A stretch of 37,269 nt of DNA, taken from NCBI GenBank assembly GCA_003427395.1, contig BFEA01000243.1, positions 1,291,916 through 1,329,184 on the forward strand, written 5' to 3'. A program made the position numbers and the translations under genes. The notes beneath the pieces are model-generated. The model saw only the letters and a list, made by a program, of their open reading frames with translations. It was not told the origin of the DNA and ran no database searches. Positions 1-10,193 of this stretch are shown here, one piece after another. Origin of the DNA: Chara braunii (Eukaryota > Streptophyta > Charophyceae > Charales > Characeae). Position 1 is the stretch's first letter, and the number at the start of each line of letters is the position of its first letter.

Positions 1-430
1 GCCCACTCCTCCTTTTAACAGACGTCCCGAAGGATCTGGCCTCATCGGCGCCCCACCCGCGGTCCCTCACTTTGCACGATCAGCCGCGGTACCCCGCCCC
101 AGACCAAACGGGGCCGCGGATAATCACAAAAAATAAAAAAATAAAAAATAAAAAATAAGGATGAAAAAATAAAGCATCATGATTAAGAACCCCTAAGCAG
201 GGTGCGGGGTTGTTAGAGCCCCGCTGGTCCTGTGAACTAGGTCCGCGCCTATCAAACCGAGGGGAGGTAGCCCCGCCAGGCCTCCAACTCCCCTCAATTT
301 TCCTCCGTAACGCTCCGCTGCTGCTCCGTAACGCACACTGGCCTCGATCCCCGAACCTCTGTGGCAGTAACCTGACCCCGTAACCTATACGGCTATGCCC
401 CAGCTTGGAACAACTAGGCGCGAAATCCAA

Positions 431-437
431 TATAAAG
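431..437 (+). promoter_or_regulatory. TATA-like box conserved in both LTR copies, antisense to gag-pol
   Basis: The string ccaatataaagtggtg occurs at about the same LTR position in both copies (tataaag at 431-437 and 17428-17434). It reads on the plus strand, opposite to gag-pol, so if functional it would drive transcription away from the element's genes. This is motif matching only. Confidence 0.25.
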
Positions 438-795
438 TGGTGTCGCGCCGTGCCTAGCCTTGGAAACAATAGCCTAGGCCTTTCCCTTCCTACCGAGGCC
501 GGCGCGCCAACACCCGGCCCCCGCCCCAGCCTACTTAGACCGCGTCGTGGCCGCCCCGCACGCCACCCCGTGCGCCAGTCCTACCGACGGTCGCGCATGC
601 CAACCCAGGAACGAGCTCTTACTCCTCATCCAAGCCATAGCACGGTCTCAATCAGAAAAATCACACGCGCGCCTTAAAATTGCCCGCCCACATACCCTCT
701 AACTTAACCAGGGCGGGTCCCGGACGAGATCGTGCCTCGCACGACTTATTTTGACCAAACTCATTGTTCCCTGTCATCTGCAAAAAACAGGGCGG

Positions 796-813
796 ATACC
801 CTTGTAAGGGTAT
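796..813. repeat. LTR-terminal palindrome
   Basis: atacccttgtaagggtat is an inverted repeat about 11 bp inside the LTR end. It is preserved in the right LTR at 17822-17839, while neighbouring bases differ between copies. Its role is unknown; it may be a structural or integrase-recognition feature. Confidence 0.6.
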
Positions 814-824
814 TAGCGCCGACA

Positions 825-2880
825 GCCTACCGGACTATATTAAGCGACGTCCCCGTCGGTACGCCAAGTCAGAAGCTGTAAATTCATCCACACTCCAAAT
901 GCTGATGAGAATGGAACCAATCCGATTAGCCGACAGACTCAGGGTTGATGCCTCCAACACTCCATGCCGACATAACTATATGCTGTCTGGGTTTCCAGTG
1001 TCCTGACGCTAGGACGCAGGTGTATTACGCATCAATACTACATCATAAGTTCCAAAGGCCACCTCAAACCGTCTTTCCCCTTTCGTCCTAGACAAACGTC
1101 GGCTTATCGTTGGATGTCCCAGTTAGACTCTCTCTCGCAAGCAGAGTCATACGGGACGTGGGCCTTAGACGAGACGTCAGAAGGCACTCTCGCCTCCCTC
1201 GCGAAAATCCTCACAATCAAACATATATATATTTACATAAATCTCCTCTCAGCTCTTTGTGCAGTCTAGTACAGAAACGCTAGGTCTCCATCCTGGCCCA
1301 CCATAGTCTGGTTGATCGAGCCAGATCTACGGCCTACCGCATTGTTATCTTAGCGGCAGTCCCTTCGTTGGTTAAGCAACGATATGTTTTCTCCTGATAG
1401 GCATTCAATCAGGGCGTCCAAACGACTCAACTCGTATCCCCCGCCATTCCACTAGAGTAATTTCCTTGGGGCGTGCATAACCTCTTGAACTCTCACTCTG
1501 CTGGTAGACGTGGGCGCGCAGCCAGGTTGTGCTAGCTTGCAGCCATCCAATAGGGGTTGCGCCCTAGAGGTGCTAACCTTTACCGTTTAGCTTACTATTC
1601 CCTAATATGCCTTAGGATTAGCACAAGTGTCTAGGCGGTGCGTCGCAAAACAAACTCACAGGGCCACTGCGGGACAACGCAGGGATCTGCCCTACTTTTA
1701 AGGGTATTTACCAGCCCCCTATGGGACAACATAGAGGGCAAGGCCCCTTCTCACAATCACAAACAATTTCACCGCTAGGCTCACACGAGGCCGTGGCCTA
1801 CTTACTTTATCAGAGACAGCAGACCACACATCCCACGACATCTTTATGCACTGACTTGCGACCTTCTCGGTTCCACCAATGGTTTCAACTCGTAACCCTG
1901 GTTCCTTTCGTCAGACTTTATCACCCACACATTGCTTACCATGTCATTAAATCTATTACCCTTTTTTCACATGAAGGGGGTCTTTCGTAATGGGTCTCCC
2001 AGCCATCCCTCTCTTCTCATAGGATAGACTATCACGTGACCTCGGTTGTATAACCGTCAATAACCAGCATTCCCACCCTCCATAATCTGAAGGGGGTTTC
2101 CACCATAGAGCAACTCACTAAGGGCCTATTTAAGGGTCCTCTTTGTCAACTCATACGCAAAACAACTCAAACTGGGGGACCAACTTATGGATCCTTTCCA
2201 TAAGTTAGCCATAAACATTCAGCATGGTAAGCATTCGAGTCTTATAGGCGCGCAAGACCCCTTAGGGCCTTTACACATCTGTCACAAAACAGCCTCGCTA
2301 CCTCCCCCTATACTCAGTCATTTCACCCGCCCATGGGCAGGCCGCACGAGTATACCAAAGAGTAGACGGCAATCACAATCACACAATACACATACATGAG
2401 ATGTATCCCACACATCTCTCACACAAAGCCCTCATTCATTGGGATAAAGCCACACGTGTGAGAGTGATCGTGATCGTCACAAGAATAAGTCTCACAGAGT
2501 CTGGAACCAAAGATATACTCGGGAGCAAAATATCTCCCTCAAGTCTCAATACGACACTCAACTCAAACCCTCAACACACAACTCGTAGGGTGTATTTAGG
2601 AAAAAAAATGCCTTCCCCGAAAACACTCAAATACTCATTCCACTGTCTCACTCCGCAGGATAAACTCGCAACCCAAGTGTCATGGACTCTCAAAACCTAT
2701 TCAAAGATACAAGTAAGAGTATCTGAATCACACAACTGAAAATGCAAGTCACGTATGTCGTAGATATCATACACCTAAGTCTTATCCCCTAGACCGTATC
2801 ACCCATAAAACTCAAGCCAATCATACACCGCCACCTACGTATATACAACTAGACGAGACTCGCCTGACTAACTCAGAGTA
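825..2880. other. Gene-free 3' internal region of the gypsy element
   Basis: About 2 kb between the left LTR and the end of the second gag-like ORF. I find no recognisable protein, tRNA or polypurine tract. A short (TA)n run lies near 1223-1233 and a small hairpin (acttatgga / tccataagt) at about 2184-2206. Short open stretches on the plus strand look like chance. The most likely role is untranslated 3' sequence of the retrotransposon. Confidence 0.5.
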
Positions 2881-2950
2881 TGTACACCCCTATCATGGCC
2901 TCTGCGTACAGAGGAGCTCTAATCCTACTGTCATATAGACGGACCAGTCC

Positions 2951-5830
2951 CTACTCATTCATAGCCTCCTGGTTCTGTCTATATAACTGTGCCCTACCCC
3001 CATCCGGAGCCCGCTCTACCACTCGCCCCTGCCTGTCGTACATTCTCCCACGACTCTCTGTTATTCTCCCAACCGCCTTGTCCTTAAGGAACTTCGGGCA
3101 TTCAAGAGCTCTATGTACGTCGTCCATGCAGAAGAAGCACTGATCGTTTGATCTCCCTCGACACCTCCTCTTCTTCTTCTGGGACCCAGGTAACGGCGGC
3201 GTCTTGCAAGTTTCCCTGCTCATCTCATGGCTCTGGGGCATACTCCATGACTCTGTCGGCCCCGCCTCCATCATCTGGATACTCGACCCTGCTACCATCT
3301 CACCTCCCTCATGTCAGTACGCCGAAGTGTCCAATCTCAGTGGCCTACCCTCGCGGACTCCTCCCATCGTAGTCGCCCCCTCGTCCCTATGCAGGTCAGA
3401 AGGCTGGGGAGTCACGGCAGTCGCTGGCTCGCTCATAACTTCCTGCTGCTGATCTGAGATGTGCTCTCCTGAGTCAGCTCCAGTAGCCCAAGAGCCTAGC
3501 TGCGTCCTTAGCTCCCCTATCTCTGGTACACGCTCTGGGGTCTTCTGTCTCTGAGGCTCCCCTAACGGCATGTCCAATTCCATAGCTGCCACTAACTCAT
3601 CCAGTCGAGACGCCTCTCCCCCCATTGCCTCCGGCTCAGTGGATGCTGTTGCTCCCGTAAGGGCTCCCTCCTGCACCTCCAAAAGGATCGTAGGGGACTC
3701 CTCTGTGGGGCCCCTTCCTCCGCTGGAGGTTGGGGTCCCTGCGCCGCCCTCAAGGACCTCAATCGTCATAGGGGTGGCCTGTTGCGAGGCCAACTCCGTA
3801 GGAATCCTGAAGTTGAACCTCCCCTCCTCGGCTTCCCGCCGTGCTGCCGCCTCTATTGGGTCCAGGAATACCTTCCCTTTACCTCCTTGCTGAGGTGGCT
3901 CTGTCGTCCCTTCCCGGCCAAAGAGCCCCTGTACCTCCTCCCCCTGGATACCATACCGGCTTTGCTCCGTCCAGTCGACCACCTTAGTGACCGAGAGCCT
4001 CTCCACTATCGCCGCCATGTCCTGGAGCCTCTTCTCCCATTTTGCTTCCTTAACTTCCATACGGGACCTCCATGCTTGATTCTCGACCCTCTCTTCTACC
4101 AGTTGGGTGGACAACTGTCCCACCTCTAACCTCAAGGCCGCCAACTCATCGCTGAGCATGGAGTACCGTTGGAAGGACGAGACCTCCACCTCACCTATCC
4201 TCCTATCTATACGCTCAATCTCCATCCTGGTGGCTGAAAATCCCAAGTCCTCTATCTTTCGTGCCTCGTCCAATCCTGCACGCCCCTGTCCTACCTCTCG
4301 CGACCTCAGGCGAGCCGCATCCCTCTCGCTCTCATAGCTGGCCCAAGCCTCACTAATCCTCTGCTCGCTCGTCGGAGGGTCAATTGGCGGCTTTGGCGCT
4401 TCTCCTGCGGCCTCCATCCTAAGCTTTTCCTGGTATAGCTCTTCGAGGCGTACCTGCACCCTCGCGCGTTTCTCTTCTTTCGTCTCTCCCGGTGGCTTCC
4501 CTGTCCTCGCCTCGTGACCCTCTCGCAGTGGATCTCTCTCACTTGTCCCCTCCTCTGCGGGTGGCGGCCCTGGCCAAGGCTCCCCAGATGTCGGCACCTC
4601 CAAATCCATGCGTGCACCTGTAGACTCAGTTAGTTGCGGCGCCACAGTAGTAGGTGTCCTCGCCTTTTCGCCCCCCTCTGGCTCCGCCTGCGTCGGAGGT
4701 GGCGTAGTAGCTTCCGGTGGGGGCCCCAACATCTCCTCACCGTCCGACTTAGGAATTTCTTCATGCCAATACTGCCGCGCCTGTTCAGTAATCGGAGTAG
4801 GAGGAGGGGTATCATCCCCAACAGTGAAAACCCCCTCAGTCTGCGGCTCCTTGGGTTCGCGAGACCCCGCCTCAGGCCCCGACTCAGGTGGCTCCTCCTC
4901 TGGCTCATCCTCTACAGGCTCATACCATTCCGGTCCTCTCTGGTTTGCTCCCAGCTGTGACGCCCCCCACTGGGACGCATCGAGATGAGCCTCCAATCTG
5001 TCGAGCGGCGTCCTCAACGGCACCGCCTCTCCCCCCTCTGGTAACGTCGGCGACGGGCCCCGTAGATCACTGTCCGTGATTCGGCGAAACTCCACCTGCT
5101 CGAGTCCATAGGTAGGGGGTAGCTCCGCCGCCCGAGCTGGCCCCACGGCCTGAACTAGCTCCACCGCATGGGCGGCCTCCGCTGGCCCCTCTCGCTGTGC
5201 CAAGGCCTTTCGGCCCCCTCTGGTCGTAGTGGTCCGTCTCGCCTCTGGCTCCGTGGCCTCTTACTCCTTTGTCGTCTCTCTACCCTGGGCTCTGGTCTCT
5301 CGGGCTCCTGTTGTCGAAATGTCTGTCTCAACTGGGCCTGGCAGTCCTCCCAGTCGTGTGCCCTGTCCCGGATCTGCCTTGCCAACGACCTCTCCGCCCT
5401 CCGTGTCCAGAGGGGCAGCATCTGCATCCACTCCTCCTGCCAGTCCGCTGGTCATGCATATACTGCTCATAGGCCGGAATGAACTCCCCCGCATTGCCTT
5501 CCTCCAATCGAATAGGCAATCCATCTGGTCCCATCGGCGAAGCCCTCAGCATCCGCATCCTCGCCTCAACATCCTGCCATGTTAACGCCTCCTCTCGAAT
5601 GTGCGCAATAGGCTCCTCGAAGCGCCCAACTCCCCTCAGGTGCCGTATCCTTTCCAAGGTAGATCAGCCTCCCGTGTCGCATGTGCCTGGTAGGAATCCA
5701 GAAAAAGCTTTATGTTACCGTCGTCGAAAATAGGCGTAGACTCCCTCCCAACCGGTTTGCGCCAGTCATCCTCTCCTGATGCTCCCTGAGGCCTCTGTTG
5801 TGGCCGCGCGCCCCTCCCGCCCCTCTGCAT
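2951..5830 (-). pseudogene. Second gag-like ORF downstream of pol (capsid-like, coiled-coil, CCHC knuckle)
   Basis: I start it at the ATG at 5830, 22 nt after a good splice acceptor. Four parts can be read on the minus strand. First, a Gly/Arg/Gln-rich start then a capsid-like stretch (FDDGNIKLFLDSYQAH, about 5770-5700). Second, a Trp- and Arg-rich segment (5650-5200), spread over three frames. Third, 629 open codons (5203-3314), acidic and Pro-rich, with a heptad-like region around residues 260-420. Fourth, a zinc knuckle C-X2-C-X4-H-X4-C (CFFCMDDVHRALEC) at 3139-3098. The TGA at 3314 is in frame with the knuckle segment, so it looks like a nonsense mutation. Frameshifts lie near 5650, 5450 and 5200. 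A capsid-like part plus knuckle is the layout of a Gag, yet the element already has a gag upstream of pol. It may be an extra structural protein or the gag of an elder, nested element. The coding-relic call is firm; the function is inferred. Confidence 0.65.
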
Positions 5831-5851
5831 GGCTGTCTTCGAAAAGTAAGA

Positions 5852-5878
5852 CCTGCACAACAGGCGAGAGAAAGCGAG
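5852..5878 (-). promoter_or_regulatory. Candidate 3' splice site in front of the second gag-like ORF
   Basis: On the minus strand a pyrimidine-rich tract leads into ttgtgcag followed by gtctt, with AG at 5854-5853. The next in-frame ATG is at 5830. A spliced subgenomic mRNA, as for env of retroviruses, would explain how a third ORF after the pol stop at 6020 is translated. The donor was not identified. Confidence 0.4.
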
Positions 5879-6019
5879 CAGGCACACAACAAGGTTAACC
5901 CTCGGTTCATCAAGTTTTTATGACAACACACATGCCGTTTCCTACTCCCTCACCTGTCCTGACCATAACATACGATACCTTAAGGACCAGCCTACTCTGA
6001 GAAAGGTAGAATTTTTTAC

Positions 6020-9000
6020 CTATTCCCTGGCCATGAACTTCTTCAGCCTGGTCCCTGATACCCAATCCTGCCAGCCTGTCTCGTCCAGCTCCTCGATCTG
6101 ATAGGCCCCAAATTCGCCGCATCGCAATATTCTATAGGGGCCCAACCGTCTCTTATCAAGCTTCCTCGACCATTGCTTTTCCAGAGAGGAGTGGTATAAT
6201 AATACGACATCCCCTACAGCCAATGGCTCCTCTCTTACTCGTGCCATCTGGTCCCACCTCATCTTATCTTCCATGCGACTCCTTTCCACCTGACCAGCGG
6301 CCTCTCGCAATCTTTCTTCGGCCGCCCCCACTTGCCGCGCCCGAATATCGAGCAGTTCTTCGAAAGACAGGTCTACCTCCAAGTCCTCGCGCCTCCATGT
6401 CTTCATAAAACTTTTTATGGGAAAGGTGGCATGCCTCCCGTACCATAGTGTGGCCGGCGCATACTTGGTAGTCCTCTTTACAGTAACATTCTCCACGAAG
6501 AAAGCTGCCCGTAGGAACTTCGGCCACTGACCAGGTTTGCCCTCTGTCCACTTAGCCAGGAGATTCGTGATGGTACTGTGCCCCCTCTCCGTAGGAGCGT
6601 TCGCTTGAGGGTGTGCGGCCGTAGTATAGTTGGCCACTACGCCATATTCTGCAAGCAACTTCCTCACCTCATTGCAGGTAAACTCTGATCCTCGATCCAT
6701 CACGAACTCCCTGACAAAAGGGTATCGCAGGAAATACTCCTCGATGCAGTTTGCCAAAACCGGGTCAGTCTTTGTCCAGATAGCTCGTCCGTCCACAAAC
6801 CCAGTAAGGTTATCCCGTGCATCGAAGATGTAGTTACACCCATTCTCCCCTGCTGGCATGAATAACAGGTCCAGGTGTACGACCGCACTTACTTCCTTTT
6901 CTAACCTTGGGTGTAGGGGTTCTCCAGGCCTTTGCACTGAACTCTCTTGACAAGGCATACAGGACTGGCAGTATTTGATAACCATCGTCAGTATCCAGTC
7001 CCAATGGTAGAGCTTGCTTATCTTCACGCATGTGGCACTTACCCCGCTGTGCCCCTCTGCTATACCATCGTGTAGGGCCGCTATGATATCAATTTGCCGG
7101 TTTCTCCCACATACGATCCTCCTGGGGTTCCCGACCTGCCGCTTTATAAACAAGTGGTCGTCTCTTACCACATGGAGGTGCCTCATCTTCTGTGTCTTAG
7201 CACTTGCATCTCTATCCCTCATCTCAAATGATAGGAACAACCCCAATTCCCGGTAGATCCCATCGTACTCCTCCGCCCAAAACGCCTCCTTGATTTCTCC
7301 TTCCTCGAATTCGTTGTCTCGGCTTTCAGGAACCAGAATCTCATTCTCCTCGTGACTGAACAAGCCTTTCCGGTCGAAGTCTCCTTGCAGGAGCGTATTG
7401 GTGAGCAGGTACATCCCTCCCATTAGCTGCACATACTCCTCCACCTGAGTGGGGCCTTCCTCTATTGTCCTCACTTCCTCCACCAGACTGTGCGTACCTG
7501 CCAACGCCAACTTCATCATCCAACCAACATCCTTACTTCCCCACGGATCCTCTTCCTGAAAGGGTTTGAGGACTAACTCTTCCTTCTGTTTGTACCCCTT
7601 TGGTGCCAGCCATATGGGGTGACTTACGCAACTGGGCACTCGCAGGGACCACTCCTTTATATGCAGGCGGACGTCCTCCTCTTGATCCAAAAACCCATCA
7701 ACTGGCGGCATGTCTTCTATCGATTCCTCGTCCGATCCGTCCCAGTTGATGCGGCTTAACCCATTTGGTCTGTTCTTGTTCCCTGGGATCCTTTCCAGCT
7801 CGAAATTAAACATCCAAATGTAAGTCAACCATCTTGCGACGGTTGGGTCAGATGGAGTATAATTCTTCAGGGAACATGCCAGTGCAGGAGGGTCCACTCT
7901 CAAGATGAGCCTCCTGCCAAAAACATAGTTCCGGAAGGTCCTTAGGCAATGAAGTACCGCTAGCGTCTCCTTCTTGAACTGAGAGTAGTTCCTCTCAGTT
8001 GTATTGAGGGAACGACTTTCGAATCTTAGTGGCCTCTCCTTCCCCTCAGTATCCGCCTGAATCAGGACCCCTCCCAAAGCACTTGGCCCAGCGTCCGTCT
8101 CAATGACGAATGGTCTTTCCTCCGTGACCTCATAATTTGGCGCTCCCAATACCAAGCCTCCTTCCTTAAACTCTCCCTTCATCCTACCGACCGCCTCTTC
8201 CTGGTCTTCGCCCCAGACCCATTCTTGATCCTGGCGCACCAACTTCCTTAAATGCTCTGTCTTCGTGGCAAAGTCCTTCACGAAGCTCCTTCGGAATCCG
8301 GACGTCCCTAGGAAGCTTTTCACATCTGTTATCGAGCGGAAGGGCACCGGCCACTCAAGAATCTTGTCTGTCTTCCTTACATCAGGCCTTCGCCCACTCT
8401 CATTACAGAAAAAACCTAGAATCGTGGTCTCCCTCATACAATGTTTCGACTTGGGACCGCTCACCGTCAGGTTATGTTCCTCCAATAACCTCAGAACCTG
8501 ATCGATGTCTTGGACATGCTTCCAGACAAAGTGTCGCACACCGGGCATCACTTCGTCTTCCTCGTTCTCCTTTGGACCTTTGACCGCCAGGTTATCGATA
8601 TAGGGTTGAGTGATATGTGGGCTGACCGTCTGCATGGCTCTGATCATATGCCTTTGCACCATCGCCACTGCATTCATCAAACCTTGAGGCGCCACATTCA
8701 TATGAATCAGCCCTCTAGGAGTGTGCATTGCCGTTACGGGCCTGTCTGGCGGGTATAAGGGGAATTGGTCATACCCCGAGTAGAGGTCTATAAGCGAGAT
8801 TATAGGTCTCCCTGCGCACGATTCTGACAATGCGTCCGCGTTCGGCAATCCTCCCGCGTCCCGCACTGTCACCGCATTTAGCCATTGCAAGTCCTGCACC
8901 CACCTTAGCGTCCTATTTGGTTTAATAAAACAAAACCAAGGCGACGCGTACGGCCCACTGAAATAATCGGCCACGTGCGTCCGCATCTTGCCGTCTAGGT

Positions 9001-9390
9001 AGTCCACCACCATCTTTTCCTCATCCGGATTGGGGTACCGCGCACCCCTTAGATTCCATGGCTCATGTGGGACCGTGTGGATCCTGATCATCGGGATCTT
9101 GTCCACATCCAGCCTCCCACGCTCGTCGTCGTTGAATGCATACGCGCGGTGCCTTTTCTTCATCAGCCCCACCATCAAGGCTCTCTCATGGGGCGACAGA
9201 AAGTCAGGCTCCCCGATTATCACTTTCCCCTCATTTTCGTCGTTGATACGGCACGGCCCGTCCAATGCGTGCTCCCGCATACGCCGTATCAACCCTCGCT
9301 CCCGCTCGTAATAGGCTTTCTCGTCCTCTGTGACGAGCACGGGAACTGGGCACTTCTTATCTATGGTCTTGTACCGCCTTTGGGAACCCT
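6020..9390 (-). pseudogene. pol: pol: reverse transcriptase, RNase H and integrase
   Basis: 1106 codons are open from the ATG at 9340; sense in the same frame extends to about 9385 (RYKTIDKKCPVPVLVTE). Residues are numbered from 9340. RT: motif A Asp185 (SLIDLYSG); the YxDD box reads YIDN at 247-250. RNase H: Asp416 (ETDAG), Glu458, Asp483 and Asn526 in RPNGLSR where Asp is usual. Integrase: zinc-binding His757 and His764 with Cys794 and Cys797; catalytic Asp823, Asp882 and Glu918, an exact D-35-E. The C-terminus carries a GPY/F-type motif (RRLGPYRI), no chromodomain. It copies element RNA to DNA and integrates it. Asn250 (AAC at 8593-8591) and Asn526 (AAT at 7765-7763) each differ from Asp by one G-to-A change, so RT and RNase H are probably dead, while the integrase set is intact. 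Confidence 0.9.
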
Positions 9391-9745
9391 GCTTAAGCCC
9401 TCCCCTAAAAAAGGCCCACTTGTCGCTCGGGCCTGGGCCATCACACGGCCTCCCCTCCCTCCCGGAAGCCGATACACTAACTCCACCTCCCCCATCTGAG
9501 GGTTCTCCAAAACCTGTTCCCTCAATGCCTTAATGGCCTCCGGATCCGCCATGTTGTGAGCCGATACCACCTCCATGGCCTTATTCACATCCGTGAGGCT
9601 CAATGTCAGCACCTCAACCCTATCTTCCTCCTCGGGCACTTCCCAAAGCCGTCTCCGCTCGTTCTCTGACTCCTCGAAGGTGAATGAGCCTAGATTGGGC
9701 CTATTCCTCCCGCTCCCCGGCTGTTCCGGCAGGAGATAACTACAT
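9361..9745 (-). pseudogene. Protease-RT linker of the polyprotein, in a shifted frame
   Basis: A coherent acidic segment (starting near NRPNLGSFTFEESENE and continuing through VPEEEDRVEVLTLSLTDV) sits between protease and RT but in a third frame relative to both. It ends at a stop at 9361, while pol resumes in the next frame by about 9385. This implies single-base indels near 9710-9745 and 9380-9390. No catalytic motif is seen; it is the spacer that Ty3/gypsy polyproteins carry between protease and RT. Confidence 0.55.
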
Positions 9746-10187
9746 AATTCCCACACGCCGGGTCGCACAGGAGCAGGATCATTGTTCCGTCGTGCTTGTT
9801 GAAGATCAACATTTCCGTCCTGCACAGGAACGACCTTCCCAGAAGGATGGGATGATCGACATCGGGCATGACGAAAAAGCACGTCCTGGCTCGCACCTTC
9901 CCAATCTCTATAATCACATTAGACGTCGTGCCGCAAAAAGCGGCCTTGCAGTTGGCGCTATGCAGCATGCCATGGTCCGAGCGGTCGATCTCTATGTCTA
10001 TCATCACCGCTTCCTTCTCCCTGATGATGTTCATCTCTGCGCCCGTGTCCACCATCCCAGTACACTTCTAGTTGCTTATCACCAAATCCACCTGCCCGCA
10101 CGCCACACATTTCCAATCCATCCTTCTCCCTGCCTCAGTCCACTCCACCTCTCTAGGCAGGACTGTACTCAGATGGACATTTGGCAC
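9690..10187 (-). pseudogene. Retropepsin-like aspartic protease
   Basis: The active-site motif is GMVDTGAEMNII at about 10058-10022 (Asp-Thr-Gly-Ala), followed about 60 residues on by the flap/C-terminal motif HPILLGRSFL. It would cleave the Gag-Pol polyprotein. The frame is the same as the 3' part of gag. It is reached from gag through a TGA at about 10194 and a TAG about 12 nt upstream of the catalytic motif, so protease and gag were probably one reading frame. A Cys pair in the leader (CVACG) precedes the motif. The frame is lost after about 9700. Confidence 0.75.
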
Positions 10188-10193
10188 CAGCCT

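Larger units (their letters stand above)
1..824 (-). repeat. Left (3') LTR, partial
   Basis: Collinear and nearly identical to 17012-17850. It begins at exactly the base that follows the assembly gap at 17011 and ends in ...gcgccgaca against ...gcgccggca on the right, so the LTR starts with TG on the minus strand. The right copy has an extra segment of roughly 28-30 nt near 17644-17672, and the A-rich tract at about 127-160 differs in length. An 18-bp palindrome, atacccttgtaagggtat, lies at 796-813. The rest of the LTR lies left of the window. Confidence 0.75.

Noticed and set aside
3314-5203. 629-codon ORF as an independent gene
   Set aside because: The same protein character continues upstream in other frames and downstream past the TGA in the same frame, so it is the middle of a longer gag-like ORF.
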